Shown here in pieces: positions 33,201 through 48,200 of a stretch of DNA of 64,000 bases. Every line of letters begins with the position of its first letter. Position 1 is the stretch's first letter. A program made the position numbers and the translations under genes. The notes below the pieces were generated by a model. The model was not told where the DNA came from. It worked only from the letters and a program-made list of their open reading frames with translations, and searched no databases. This DNA comes from Limnomonas spitsbergensis (taxonomy: Eukaryota; Chlorophyta; Chlorophyceae; Chlamydomonadales). Location of the stretch: contig JAYJMM010000119.1 in the NCBI GenBank assembly GCA_037349105.1, forward strand, positions 5,715,001-5,779,000. Reading direction: 5' to 3'.

Positions 33201-36200
33201 TGGTGATACCCTGGTGATACCCTGGTGATACCCTGGTGATACCCTGGTGATACCCTGGTGATACCCTGGTGATACCCTGGTGATACCCTGGTGATACCCC
33301 TGGTGATACCCTGGTGATACCCTGGTGATACCCTGGTGATACCCCTGGTGATACCCTGGTGATACCCTGGTGATACCCTGGTGATACCCCTGGTGATACC
33401 CTGGTGATACCCTGGTGATACCCTGGTGATACCCTGGTGATACCCTGGTGATACCCTGGTGATACCCTGGTGATACCCTGGTGATACCCTGGTGATACCC
33501 CTGGTGATACCCCTGGTGATACCCTGGTGATACCCTGGTGATACCCTGGTGATACCCTGGTGATACCCCTGGTGATACCCCTGGTGATACCCCTGGTGAT
33601 ACCCCTGGTGATACCCCTGGTGATACCCCTGGTGATACCCTGGTGATACCCTGGTGATACCCTGGTGATACCCTGGTGATACCCTGGTGATACCCCTGGT
33701 GATACCCTGGTGATACCCCTGGTGATACCCTTGGTGATACCCCTGGTGATACCCTGGTGATACCCTGGTGATACCCTGGTGATACCCCTGGTGATACCCT
33801 GGTGATACCCCTGGTGATACCCCTGGTGATACCCCTGGTGATACCCTGGTGATACCCTGGTGATACCCTGGTGATACCCCTGGTGATACCCCTGGTGATA
33901 CCCCTGGTGATACCCTGATGATACCCTGGTGATACCCTGGTGATACCCTGGTGATACCCCTGGTGATACCCTGGTGATACCCCTGGTGATACCCCTGGTG
34001 ATACCCCTGGTGATACCCTGGTGATACCCCTGGTGATACCCTGGTGATACCCTGGTGATACCCCTGGTGATACCCTGGTGATACCCCTGGTGATACCCTG
34101 GTGATACCCTGGTGATACCCTGGTGATACCCTGGTGATACCCTGGTGATACCCCTGGTGATACCCCTGGTGATACCCTGGTGATACCCAGGTGATACCCT
34201 GGTGATACCCCTGGTGATACCCTGGTGATACCCTGGTGATACCCTGGTGATAACCTGGTGATACCCTGGTGATACCCCTGGTGATACCCTGGTGATACCC
34301 CTGGTGATACCCTGGTGATACCCTGGTGATACCCCTGGTGATACCCCTGGTGATACCCTGGTGATACCCTGGTGATACCCTGGTGATACCCTGGTGATAC
34401 CCCTGGTGATACCCCTGGTGATACCCTGGTGATACCCTGGTGATACCCTGGTGATACCCTGGTGATACCCTGGTGATACCCCTGGTGATACCCCTGGTGA
34501 TACCCTGGTGATACCCTGGTGATACCCTGGTGATACCCCTGGTGATACCCCTGGTGATACCCTGGTGATACCCTGGTGATACCCCTGGTGATACCCCTGG
34601 TGATACCCCTGGTGATACCCTGGTGATACCCTGGTGATACCCCTGGTGATACCCTGGTGATACCCTGGTGATACCCTGGTGATACCCTGGAGATACCCCT
34701 GGTGATACCCCTGGTGATACCCTGGTGATACCCTGGTGATACCCTGGTGATACCCCTGGTGATACCCTGGTGATACCCCTGGTGATACCCCTGGTGATAC
34801 CCTGGTGATACCCTGGTGATACCCCTGGTGATACCCTGGTGATACCCTGGTGATACCCTGGTGATACCCCTGGTGATACCCTGGTGATACCCTGGTGAGT
34901 GGTGATACCCTGGTGATACCCCTGGTGATACCCTGGTGATACCCTGGTGATACCCTGGTGATACCCCTGGTGATACCCTGGTGATACCCTGGTGATACCC
35001 TGGTGATACCCTGGTGATACCCTGGTGATACCCTGGTGATACCCTGGTGATACCCTGGTGATACCCTGGTGATACCCTGGTGATACCCTGGTGATACCCT
35101 GGTGATACCCTGGTGATACCCTGGTGATACCCTGGTGATACCCTGGTGATACCCTGGTGATACCCTGGTGATACCCTGGTGATACCCTGGTGATACCCTG
35201 GTGATACCCTGGTGATACCCTGGTGATACCCTGGTGATACCCCTGGTGATACCCTGGTGATACCCTGGTGATACCCTGGTGATACCCTGGTGATACCCTG
35301 GTGATACCCTGGTGATACCCTGGTGATACCCTGGTGATACCCTGGTGATACCCCTGGTGATACCCTGGTGATACCCTGGTGATACCCTGGTGATACCCTG
35401 GTGATACCCTGGTGATACCCTGGTGATACCCCTGGTGATACCCTGGTGATACCCTGGTGATACCCTGGTGATACCCTGGTGATACCCTGGTGATACCCTG
35501 GTGATACCCTGGTGATACCCTGGTGATACCCTGGTGATACCCCTGGTGATACCCTGGTGATACCCTGGTGATACCCTGGTGATACCCCTGGTGATACCCT
35601 GGTGATACCCTGGTGATACCCTGGTGATACCCTGGTGATACCCTGGTGATACCCTGGTGATACCCTGGTGATACCCTGGTGATACCCTGGTGATACCCTG
35701 GTGATACCCCTGGTGATACCCTGGTGATACCCTGGTGATACCCCTGGTGATACCCTGGTGATACCCTGGTGATACCCCTGGTGATACCCCTGGTGATACC
35801 CTGGTGATACCCTGGTGATACCCTGGTGATACCCTGGTGATACCCCTGGTGATACCCTGGTGATACCCTGGTGATACCCTGGTGATACCCTGGTGATACC
35901 CTGGTGATACCCTGGTGATACCCCTGGTGATACCCTGGTGATACCCTGGTGATACCCTGGTGATACCCTGGTGATACCCCTGGTGATACCCTGGTGACAC
36001 CCCTGGTGATACCCTGGTGATACCCTGGTGATACCCTGGTGATACCCTGGTGATACCCTGGTGATACCCTGGTGATACCCTGGTGATACCCTGGTGGTAC
36101 CCTGGTGATACCCTGGTGATACCCTGGTGATACCCCTGGTGATACCCTGGTGATACCCTGGTGATACCCTGGTGATACCCTGGTGATACCCTGGTGATAC

Positions 36201-39200
36201 CCTGGTGATACCCTGGTGATACCCTGGTGATACCCCTGGTGATACCCTGGTGATACCCTGGTGATACCCTGGTGATACCCCTGGTGATACCCTGGTGATA
36301 CCCTGGTGATACCCTGGTGATACCCCTGGTGATACCCTGGTGATACCCTGGTGATACCCTGGTGATACCCTGGTGATACCCTGGTGATACCCTGGTGATA
36401 CCCTGGTGATACCCTGGTGATACCCCTGGTGATACCCCTGGTGATACCCTGGTGATACCCTGGTGATACCCTGGTGATACCCTGGTGATACCCCTGGTGA
36501 TACCCCTGGTGATACCCTGGTGATACCCTGGTGATACCCCTGGTGATACCCCTGGTGATACCCCTGGTGATACCCTGGTGATACCCTGGTGATACCCCTG
36601 GTGATACCCTGGTGATACCCTGGTGATACCCTGGTGATACCCTGGTGATACCCTTGGTGATACCCCTGGTGATACCCTGGTGATACCCTGGTGATACCCT
36701 GGTGATACCCCTGGTGATACCCTGGTGATACCCCTGGTGATACCCCTGGTGATACCCCTGGTGATACCCTGGTGATACCCTGGTGATACCCTGGTGATAC
36801 CCCTGGTGATACCCCTGGTGATACCCCTGGTGATACCCTGGTGATACCCTGGTGATACCCCTGGTGATACCCTGGTGATACCCCTGGTGATACCCCTGGT
36901 GATACCCCTGGTGATACCCTGGTGATACCCCTGGTGATACCCTGGTGATACCCTGGTGATACCCCTGGTGATACCCTGGTGATACCCCTGGTGATACCCT
37001 GGTGATACCCTGGTGATACCCTGGTGATACCCTGGTGATACCCTGGTGATACCCTGGTGATACCCCTGGTGATACCCCTGGTGATACCCTGGTGATACCC
37101 TGGTGATACCCTGGTGATACCCCTGGTGATACCCTGGTGATACCCTGGTGATACCCTGGTGATACCCTGGTGATACCCTGGTGATACCCCTGGTGATACC
37201 CTGGTGATACCCTGGTGATACCCTGGTGATACCCCTGGTGATACCCCTGGTGATACCCTGGTGATACCCCTGGTGATACCCTGGTGATACCCTGGTGATA
37301 CCCTGGTGATACCCTGGTGATACCCTGGTGATACCCCTGGTGATACCCTGGTGATACCCTGGTGATACCCTGGTGATACCCTGGTGATACCCTGGTGATA
37401 CCCCTGGTGATACCCTGGTGATACCCTGGTGATACCCTGGTGATACCCTGGTGATACCCTGGTGATACCCTGGTGATACCCTGGTGATACCCTGGTGATA
37501 CCCTGGTGATACCCTGGTGATACCCTGGTGATACCCTGGTGATACCCCTGGTGATACCCTGGTGATACCCTGGTGATACCCTGGTGATACCCCTGGTGAT
37601 ACCCTGGTGATACCCTGGTGATACCCTGGTGATACCCTGGTGATACCCTGGTGATACCCTGGTGATACCCTGGTGATACCCTGGTGATACCCTGGTGATA
37701 CCCTGGTGATACCCCTGGTGATACCCTGGTGATACCCTGGTGATACCCCTGGTGATACCCTGGTGATACCCTGGTGATACCCCTGGTGATACCCCTGGTG
37801 ATACCCTGGTGATACCCTGGTGATACCCTGGTGATACCCTGGTGATACCCCTGGTGATACCCTGGTGATACCCTGGTGATACCCTGGTGATACCCTGGTG
37901 ATACCCTGGTGATACCCTGGTGATACCCCTGGTGATACCCTGGTGATACCCTGGTGATACCCTGGTGATACCCTGGTGATACCCCTGGTGATACCCTGGT
38001 GACACCCCTGGTGATACCCTGGTGATACCCTGGTGATACCCTGGTGATACCCTGGTGATACCCTGGTGATACCCTGGTGATACCCTGGTGATACCCTGGT
38101 GGTACCCTGGTGATACCCTGGTGATACCCTGGTGATACCCCTGGTGATACCCTGGTGATACCCTGGTGATACCCTGGTGATACCCTGGTGATACCCTGGT
38201 GATACCCTGGTGATACCCTGGTGATACCCTGGTGATACCCCTGGTGATACCCTGGTGATACCCTGGTGATACCCTGGTGATACCCCTGGTGATACCCTGG
38301 TGATACCCTGGTGATACCCTGGTGATACCCTGGTGATACCCTGGTGATACCCTGGTGATACCCTGGTGATACCCTGGTGATACCCTGGTGATACCCTGGT
38401 GATACCCTGGTGATACCCTGGTGATACCCCTGGTGATACCCCTGGTGATACCCTGGTGATACCCTGGTGATACCCTGGTGATACCCTGGTGATACCCCTG
38501 GTGATACCCCTGGTGATACCCTGGTGATACCCTGGTGATACCCCTGGTGATACCCCTGGTGATACCCCTGGTGATACCCTGGTGATACCCTGGTGATACC
38601 CCTGGTGATACCCTGGTGATACCCTGGTGATACCCTGGTGATACCCTGGTGATACCCTTGGTGATACCCCTGGTGATACCCTGGTGATACCCTGGTGATA
38701 CCCTGGTGATACCCCTGGTGATACCCTGGTGATACCCCTGGTGATACCCCTGGTGATACCCCTGGTGATACCCTGGTGATACCCTGGTGATACCCTGGTG
38801 ATACCCCTGGTGATACCCCTGGTGATACCCCTGGTGATACCCTGGTGATACCCTGGTGATACCCCTGGTGATACCCTGGTGATACCCCTGGTGATACCCC
38901 TGGTGATACCCCTGGTGATACCCTGGTGATACCCCTGGTGATACCCTGGTGATACCCTGGTGATACCCCTGGTGATACCCTGGTGATACCCCTGGTGATA
39001 CCCTGGTGATACCCTGGTGATACCCTGGTGATACCCTGGTGATACCCTGGTGATACCCTGGTGATACCCCTGGTGATACCCCTGGTGATACCCTGGTGAT
39101 ACCCTGGTGATACCCTGGTGATACCCCTGGTGATACCCTGGTGATACCCTGGTGATACCCTGGTGATACCCTGGTGATACCCTGGTGATACCCCTGGTGA

Positions 39201-42200
39201 TACCCTGGTGATACCCTGGTGATACCCTGGTGATACCCCTGGTGATACCCCTGGTGATACCCTGGTGATACCCTGGTGATACCCTGGTGATACCCCTGGT
39301 GATACCCTGGTGATACCCTGGTGATACCCTGGTGATACCCTGGTGATACCCTGGTGATACCCCTGGTGATACCCCTGGTGATACCCCTGGTGATACCCTG
39401 GTGATACCCTGGTGATACCCTGGTGATACCCCTGGTGATACCCCTGGTGATACCCTGGTGATACCCTGGTGATACCCCTGGTGATACCCTGGTGATACCC
39501 TGGTGATACCCTGGTGATACCCTGGTGATACCCTGGTGATACCCTGGTGAGTGGTGATACCCTGGTGATACCCCTGGTGATACCCTGGTGATACCCTGGT
39601 GATACCCTGGTGATACCCCTGGTGATACCCTGGTGATACCCTGGTGATACCCCTGGTGATACCCTGGTGATACCCCTGGTGATACCCTGGTGATACCCTG
39701 GTGATACCCTGGTGATACCCTGGTGATACCCTGGTGATACCCTGGTGATACCCCTGGTGATACCCCTGGTGATACCCTGGTGATACCCTGGTGATACCCT
39801 GGTGATACCCCTGGTGATACCCTGGTGATACCCTGGTGATACCCTGGTGATACCCTGGTGATACCCTGGTGATACCCCTGGTGATACCCTGGTGATACCC
39901 TGGTGATACCCTGGTGATACCCCTGGTGATACCCCTGGTGATACCCTGGTGATACCCCTGGTGATACCCTGGTGATACCCTGGTGATACCCTGGTGATAC
40001 CCCTGGTGATACCCTGGTGATACCCTGGTGATACCCTGGTGATACCCTGGTGATACCCTGGTGATACCCCTGGTGATACCCTGGTGATACCCTGGTGATA
40101 CCCTGGTGATACCCTGGTGATACCCTGGTGATACCCCTGGTGATACCCTGGTGATACCCTGGTGATACCCTGGTGATACCCCTGGTGATACCCTGGTGAT
40201 ACCCTGGTGATACCCTGGTGATACCCTGGTGATACCCTGGTGATACCCTGGTGATACCCTGGTGATACCCTGGTGATACCCCTGGTGATACCCCTGGTGA
40301 TACCCTGGTGATACCCCTGGTGATACCCTGGTGATACCCTGGTGATACCCCTGGTGATACCCCTGGTGATACCCCTGGTGATACCCTGGTGATACCCTGG
40401 TGATACCCTGGTGATACCCTGGTGATACCCCTGGTGATACCCTGGTGATACCCTGGTGATACCCTGGTGATACCCTGGTGATACCCTGGTGATACCCTGG
40501 TGATACCCCTGGTGATACCCTGGTGATACCCTGGTGATACCCTGGTGATACCCCTGGTGATACCCTGGTGATACCCCTGGTGATACCCTGGTGATACCCT
40601 GGTGATACCCTGGTGATACCCTGGTGATACCCTGGTGATACCCTGGTGATACCCTGGTGATACCCTGGTGATACCCTGGTGATACCCTGGTGATACCCTG
40701 GTGATACCCCTGGTGATACCCTGGTGATACCCTGGTGATACCCTGGTGATACCCTGGTGATACCCTGGTGATACCCTGGTGATACCCTGGTGATACCCTG
40801 GTGATACCCCTGGTGATACCCTGGTGATACCCTGGTGATACCCTGGTGATACCCCTGGTGATACCCTGGTGATACCCTGGTGATACCCTGGTGATACCCC
40901 TGGTGATACCCTGGTGATACCCTGGTGATACCCTGGTGATACCCTGGTGATACCCTGGTGATACCCTGGTGATACCCTGGTGATACCCTGGTGATACCCT
41001 GGTGATACCCCTGGTGATACCCCTGGTGATACCCTGGTGATACCCTGGTGATACCCTGGTGATACCCTGGTGATACCCCTGGTGATACCCCTGGTGATAC
41101 CCCTGGTGATACCCCTGGTGATACCCCTGGTGATACCCCTGGTGATACCCTGGTGATACCCTGGTGATACCCTGGTGATACCCTGGTGATACCCTGGTGA
41201 TACCCCTGGTGATACCCTGGTGATACCCCTGGTGATACCCTTGGTGATACCCCTGGTGATACCCTGGTGATACCCTGGTGATACCCTGGTGATACCCCTG
41301 GTGATACCCTGGTGATACCCCTGGTGATACCCCTGGTGATACCCCTGGTGATACCCTGGTGATACCCTGGTGATACCCTGGTGATACCCCTGGTGATACC
41401 CCTGGTGATACCCCTGGTGATACCCTGATGATACCCTGGTGATACCCTGGTGATACCCTGGTGATACCCCTGGTGATACCCTGGTGATACCCCTGGTGAT
41501 ACCCCTGGTGATACCCCTGGTGATACCCTGGTGATACCCCTGGTGATACCCTGGTGATACCCTGGTGATACCCCTGGTGATACCCTGGTGATACCCCTGG
41601 TGATACCCTGGTGATACCCTGGTGATACCCTGGTGATACCCTGGTGATACCCTGGTGATACCCCTGGTGATACCCCTGGTGATACCCTGGTGATACCCTG
41701 GTGATACCCTGGTGATACCCCTGGTGATACCCTGGTGATACCCTGGTGATACCCTGGTGATAACCTGGTGATACCCTGGTGATACCCCTGGTGATACCCT
41801 GGTGATACCCCTGGTGATACCCTGGTGATACCCTGGTGATACCCCTGGTGATACCCCTGGTGATACCCTGGTGATACCCTGGTGATACCCTGGTGATACC
41901 CTGGTGATACCCCTGGTGATACCCCTGGTGATACCCTGGTGATACCCTGGTGATACCCTGGTGATACCCTGGTGATACCCTGGTGATACCCCTGGTGATA
42001 CCCCTGGTGATACCCTGGTGATACCCTGGTGATACCCTGGTGATACCCCTGGTGATACCCCTGGTGATACCCTGGTGATACCCTGGTGATACCCCTGGTG
42101 ATACCCCTGGTGATACCCCTGGTGATACCCTGGTGATACCCTGGTGATACCCCTGGTGATACCCTGGTGATACCCTGGTGATACCCTGGTGATACCCTGG

Positions 42201-45200
42201 AGATACCCCTGGTGATACCCCTGGTGATACCCTGGTGATACCCTGGTGATACCCTGGTGATACCCCTGGTGATACCCTGGTGATACCCCTGGTGATACCC
42301 CTGGTGATACCCTGGTGATACCCTGGTGATACCCCTGGTGATACCCTGGTGATACCCTGGTGATACCCTGGTGATACCCCTGGTGATACCCTGGTGATAC
42401 CCTGGTGAGTGGTGATACCCTGGTGATACCCCTGGTGATACCCTGGTGATACCCTGGTGATACCCTGGTGATACCCCTGGTGATACCCTGGTGATACCCT
42501 GGTGATACCCTGGTGATACCCTGGTGATACCCTGGTGATACCCTGGTGATACCCTGGTGATACCCTGGTGATACCCTGGTGATACCCTGGTGATACCCTG
42601 GTGATACCCTGGTGATACCCTGGTGATACCCTGGTGATACCCTGGTGATACCCTGGTGATACCCTGGTGATACCCTGGTGATACCCTGGTGATACCCTGG
42701 TGATACCCTGGTGATACCCCTGGTAATACCCTGGTGATACCCTGGTGATACCCTGGTGATACCCTGGTGATACCCTGGTGATACCCTGGTGATACCCTGG
42801 TGATACCCTGGTGATACCCTGGTGATACCCCTGGTGATACCCTGGTGATACCCTGGTGATACCCTGGTGATACCCTGGTGATACCCTGGTGATACCCTGG
42901 TGATACCCCTGGTGATACCCTGGTGATACCCTGGTGATACCCTGGTGATACCCTGGTGATACCCTGGTGATACCCTGGTGATACCCTGGTGATACCCTGG
43001 TGATACCCTGGTGATACCCCTGGTGATACCCTGGTGATACCCTGGTGATACCCTGGTGATACCCCTGGTGATACCCTGGTGATACCCTGGTGATACCCTG
43101 GTGATACCCTGGTGATACCCTGGTGATACCCTGGTGATACCCTGGTGATACCCTGGTGATACCCTGGTGATACCCTGGTGATACCCCTGGTGATACCCTG
43201 GTGATACCCTGGTGATACCCCTGGTGATACCCTGGTGATACCCTGGTGATACCCCTGGTGATACCCCTGGTGATACCCTGGTGATACCCTGGTGATACCC
43301 TGGTGATACCCTGGTGATACCCCTGGTGATACCCTGGTGATACCCTGGTGATACCCTGGTGATACCCTGGTGATACCCTGGTGATACCCTGGTGATACCC
43401 CTGGTGATACCCTGGTGATACCCTGGTGATACCCTGGTGATACCCTGGTGATACCCCTGGTGATACCCTGGTGACACCCCTGGTGATACCCTGGTGATAC
43501 CCTGGTGATACCCTGGTGATACCCTGGTGATACCCTGGTGATACCCTGGTGATACCCTGGTGATACCCTGGTGGTACCCTGGTGATACCCTGGTGATACC
43601 CTGGTGATACCCCTGGTGATACCCTGGTGATACCCTGGTGATACCCTGGTGATACCCTGGTGATACCCTGGTGATACCCTGGTGATACCCTGGTGATACC
43701 CTGGTGATACCCCTGGTGATACCCTGGTGATACCCTGGTGATACCCTGGTGATACCCCTGGTGATACCCTGGTGATACCCTGGTGATACCCTGGTGATAC
43801 CCTGGTGATACCCTGGTGATACCCTGGTGATACCCTGGTGATACCCTGGTGATACCCTGGTGATACCCTGGTGATACCCTGGTGATACCCTGGTGATACC
43901 CCTGGTGATACCCCTGGTGATACCCTGGTGATACCCTGGTGATACCCTGGTGATACCCTGGTGATACCCCTGGTGATACCCCTGGTGATACCCTGGTGAT
44001 ACCCTGGTGATACCCCTGGTGATACCCCTGGTGATACCCCTGGTGATACCCTGGTGATACCCTGGTGATACCCCTGGTGATACCCTGGTGATACCCTGGT
44101 GATACCCTGGTGATACCCTGGTGATACCCTTGGTGATACCCCTGGTGATACCCTGGTGATACCCTGGTGATACCCTGGTGATACCCCTGGTGATACCCTG
44201 GTGATACCCCTGGTGATACCCCTGGTGATACCCCTGGTGATACCCTGGTGATACCCTGGTGATACCCTGGTGATACCCCTGGTGATACCCCTGGTGATAC
44301 CCCTGGTGATACCCTGGTGATACCCTGGTGATACCCCTGGTGATACCCTGGTGATACCCCTGGTGATACCCCTGGTGATACCCCTGGTGATACCCTGGTG
44401 ATACCCCTGGTGATACCCTGGTGATACCCTGGTGATACCCCTGGTGATACCCTGGTGATACCCCTGGTGATACCCTGGTGATACCCTGGTGATACCCTGG
44501 TGATACCCTGGTGATACCCTGGTGATACCCTGGTGATACCCCTGGTGATACCCCTGGTGATACCCTGGTGATACCCTGGTGATACCCTGGTGATACCCCT
44601 GGTGATACCCTGGTGATACCCTGGTGATACCCTGGTGATACCCTGGTGATACCCTGGTGATACCCCTGGTGATACCCTGGTGATACCCTGGTGATACCCT
44701 GGTGATACCCCTGGTGATACCCCTGGTGATACCCTGGTGATACCCTGGTGATACCCTGGTGATACCCCTGGTGATACCCTGGTGATACCCTGGTGATACC
44801 CTGGTGATACCCTGGTGATACCCTGGTGATACCCCTGGTGATACCCCTGGTGATACCCCTGGTGATACCCTGGTGATACCCTGGTGATACCCTGGTGATA
44901 CCCCTGGTGATACCCCTGGTGATACCCTGGTGATACCCTGGTGATACCCCTGGTGATACCCTGGTGATACCCTGGTGATACCCTGGTGATACCCTGGTGA
45001 TACCCTGGTGATACCCTGGTGAGTGGTGATACCCTGGTGATACCCCTGGTGATACCCTGGTGATACCCTGGTGATACCCTGGTGATACCCCTGGTGATAC
45101 CCTGGTGATACCCTGGTGATACCCTGGTGATACCCTGGTGATACCCTGGTGATACCCTGGTGATACCCTGGTGATACCCTGGTGATACCCTGGTGATACC

Positions 45201-48200
45201 CTGGTGATACCCTGGTGATACCCTGGTGATACCATGGTGATACCCTGGTGATACCCTGGTGATACCCTGGTGATACCCCTGGTGATACCCTGGTGATACC
45301 CTGGTGATACCCCTGGTGATACCCTGGTGATACCCCTGGTGATACCCTGGTGATACCCTGGTATTACCCTGGTGATACCCTGGTGATACCCTGGTGATAC
45401 CCTGGTGATACCCTGGTGATACCCTGGTGATACCCCTGGTGATACCCTGGTGATACCCTGGTGATACCCTGGTGATACCCTGGTGATACCCTGGTGATAC
45501 CCTGGTGTTACCCTGGTGATACCCCTGGTGATACCCTGGTGATACCCTGGTGATACCCTGGTGATACCCTGGTGATACCCTGGTGATACCCTGGTGATAC
45601 CCTGGTGATACCCTGGTGATACCCTGGTGATACCCTGGTGATACCCCTGGTGATACCCTGGTGATACCCTGGTGATACCCTGGTGATACCCCTGGTGATA
45701 CCCTGGTGATACCCTGGTGATACCCTGGTGATACCCTGGTGATACCCTGGTGATACCCTGGTGATACCCTGGTGATACCCTGGTGATACCCTGGTGATAC
45801 CCTGGTGATACCCCTGGTGATACCCTGGTGATACCCTGGTGATACCCCTGGTGATACCCTGGTGATACCCTGGTGATACCCCTGGTGATACCCCTGGTGA
45901 TACCCTGGTGATACCCTGGTGATACCCTGGTGATACCCTGGTGATACCCCTGGTGATACCCTGGTGATACCCTGGTGATACCCTGGTGATACCCTGGTGA
46001 TACCCTGGTGATACCCTGGTGATACCCCTGGTGATACCCTGGTGATACCCTGGTGATACCCTGGTGATACCCCTGGTGATACCCTGGTGATACCCCTGGT
46101 GATACCCTGGTGATACCCTGGTGATACCCTGGTGATACCCTGGTGATACCCTGGTGATACCCTGGTGATACCCTGGTGATACCCTGGTGATACCCTGGTG
46201 ATACCCTGGTGATACCCCTGGTGATACCCTGGTGATACCCTGGTGATACCCTGGTGATACCCTGGTGATACCCTGGTGATACCCTGGTGATACCCTGGTG
46301 ATACCCTGGTGATACCCCTGGTGATACCCTGGTGATACCCTGGTGATACCCTGGTGATACCCCTGGTGATACCCTGGTGATACCCTGGTGATACCCTGGT
46401 GATACCCCTGGTGATACCCTGGTGATACCCTGGTGATACCCTGGTGATACCCTGGTGATACCCTGGTGATACCCTGGTGATACCCTGGTGATACCCTGGT
46501 GATACCCCTGGTGATACCCCTGGTGATACCCTGGTGATACCCTGGTGATACCCTGGTGATACCCTGGTGATACCCCTGGTGATACCCCTGGTGATACCCT
46601 GGTGATACCCTGGTGATACCCCTGGTGATACCCCTGGTGATACCCCTGGTGATACCCTGGTGATACCCTGGTGATACCCCTGGTGATACCCTGGTGATAC
46701 CCTGGTGATACCCTGGTGATACCCCTGGTGATACCCTTGGTGATACCCCTGGTGATACCCTGGTGATACCCTGGTGATACCCTGGTGATACCCTGGTGAT
46801 ACCCCTGGTGATACCCTGGTGATACCCCTGGTGATACCCCTGGTGATACCCCTGGTGATACCCTGGTGATACCCTGGTGATACCCTGGTGATACCCCTGG
46901 TGATACCCCTGGTGATACCCCTGGTGATACCCTGGTGATACCCTGGTGATACCCCTGGTGATACCCTGGTGATACCCCTGGTGATACCCCTGGTGATACC
47001 CCTGGTGATACCCTGGTGATACCCCTGGTGATACCCTGGTGATACCCTGGTGATACCCCTGGTGATACCCTGGTGATACCCCTGGTGATACCCTGGTGAT
47101 ACCCTGGTGATACCCTGGTGATACCCTGGTGATACCCTGGTGATACCCCTGGTGATACCCCTGGTGATACCCTGGTGATACCCTGGTGATACCCTGGTGA
47201 TACCCTGGTGATACCCCTGGTGATACCCTGGTGATACCCTGGTGATACCCTGGTGATACCCTGGTGATACCCCTGGTGATACCCTGGTGATACCCTGGTG
47301 ATACCCTGGTGATACCCCTGGTGATACCCCTGGTGATACCCTGGTGATACCCTGGTGATACCCTGGTGATACCCCTGGTGATACCCCTGGTGATACCCTG
47401 GTGATACCCTGGTGATACCCTGGTGATACCCTGGTGATACCCCTGGTGATACCCCTGGTGATACCCTGGTGATACCCTGGTGATACCCTGGTGATACCCT
47501 GGTGATACCCTTGGTGATACCCCTGGTGATACCCTGGTGATACCCTGGTGATACCCCTGGTGATACCCCTGGTGATACCCCTGGTGATACCCTGGTGATA
47601 CCCTGGTGATACCCCTGGTGATACCCTGGTGATACCCTGGTGATACCCTGGTGATACCCTGGAGATACCCCTGGTGATACCCCTGGTGATACCCTGGTGA
47701 TACCCTGGTGATACCCTGGTGATACCCCTGGTGATACCCTGGTGATACCCCTGGTGATACCCCTGGTGATACCCTGGTGATACCCTGGTGATACCCATGG
47801 TGATACCCTGGTGATACCCTGGTGATACCCTGGTGATACCCTGGTGATACCCTGGTGATACCCTGGTGATACCCTGGTGATACCCTGGTGATACCCCTGG
47901 TGATACCCTGGTGATACCCTGGTGATACCCTGGTGATACCCTGGTGATACCCTGGTGATACCCTGGTGATACCCTGGTGATACCCTGGTGATACCCCTGG
48001 TGATACCCCTGGTGATACCCTGGTGATACCCTGGTGATACCCCTGGTGATACCCTGGTGATACCCTGGTGATACCCTGGTGATACCCTGGTGATACCCTG
48101 GTGATACCCTGGTGATACCCTGGTGATACCCTGGTGATACCCCTGGTGATACCCTGGTGATACCCTGGTGATACCCTGGTGATACCCTGGTGATACCCTG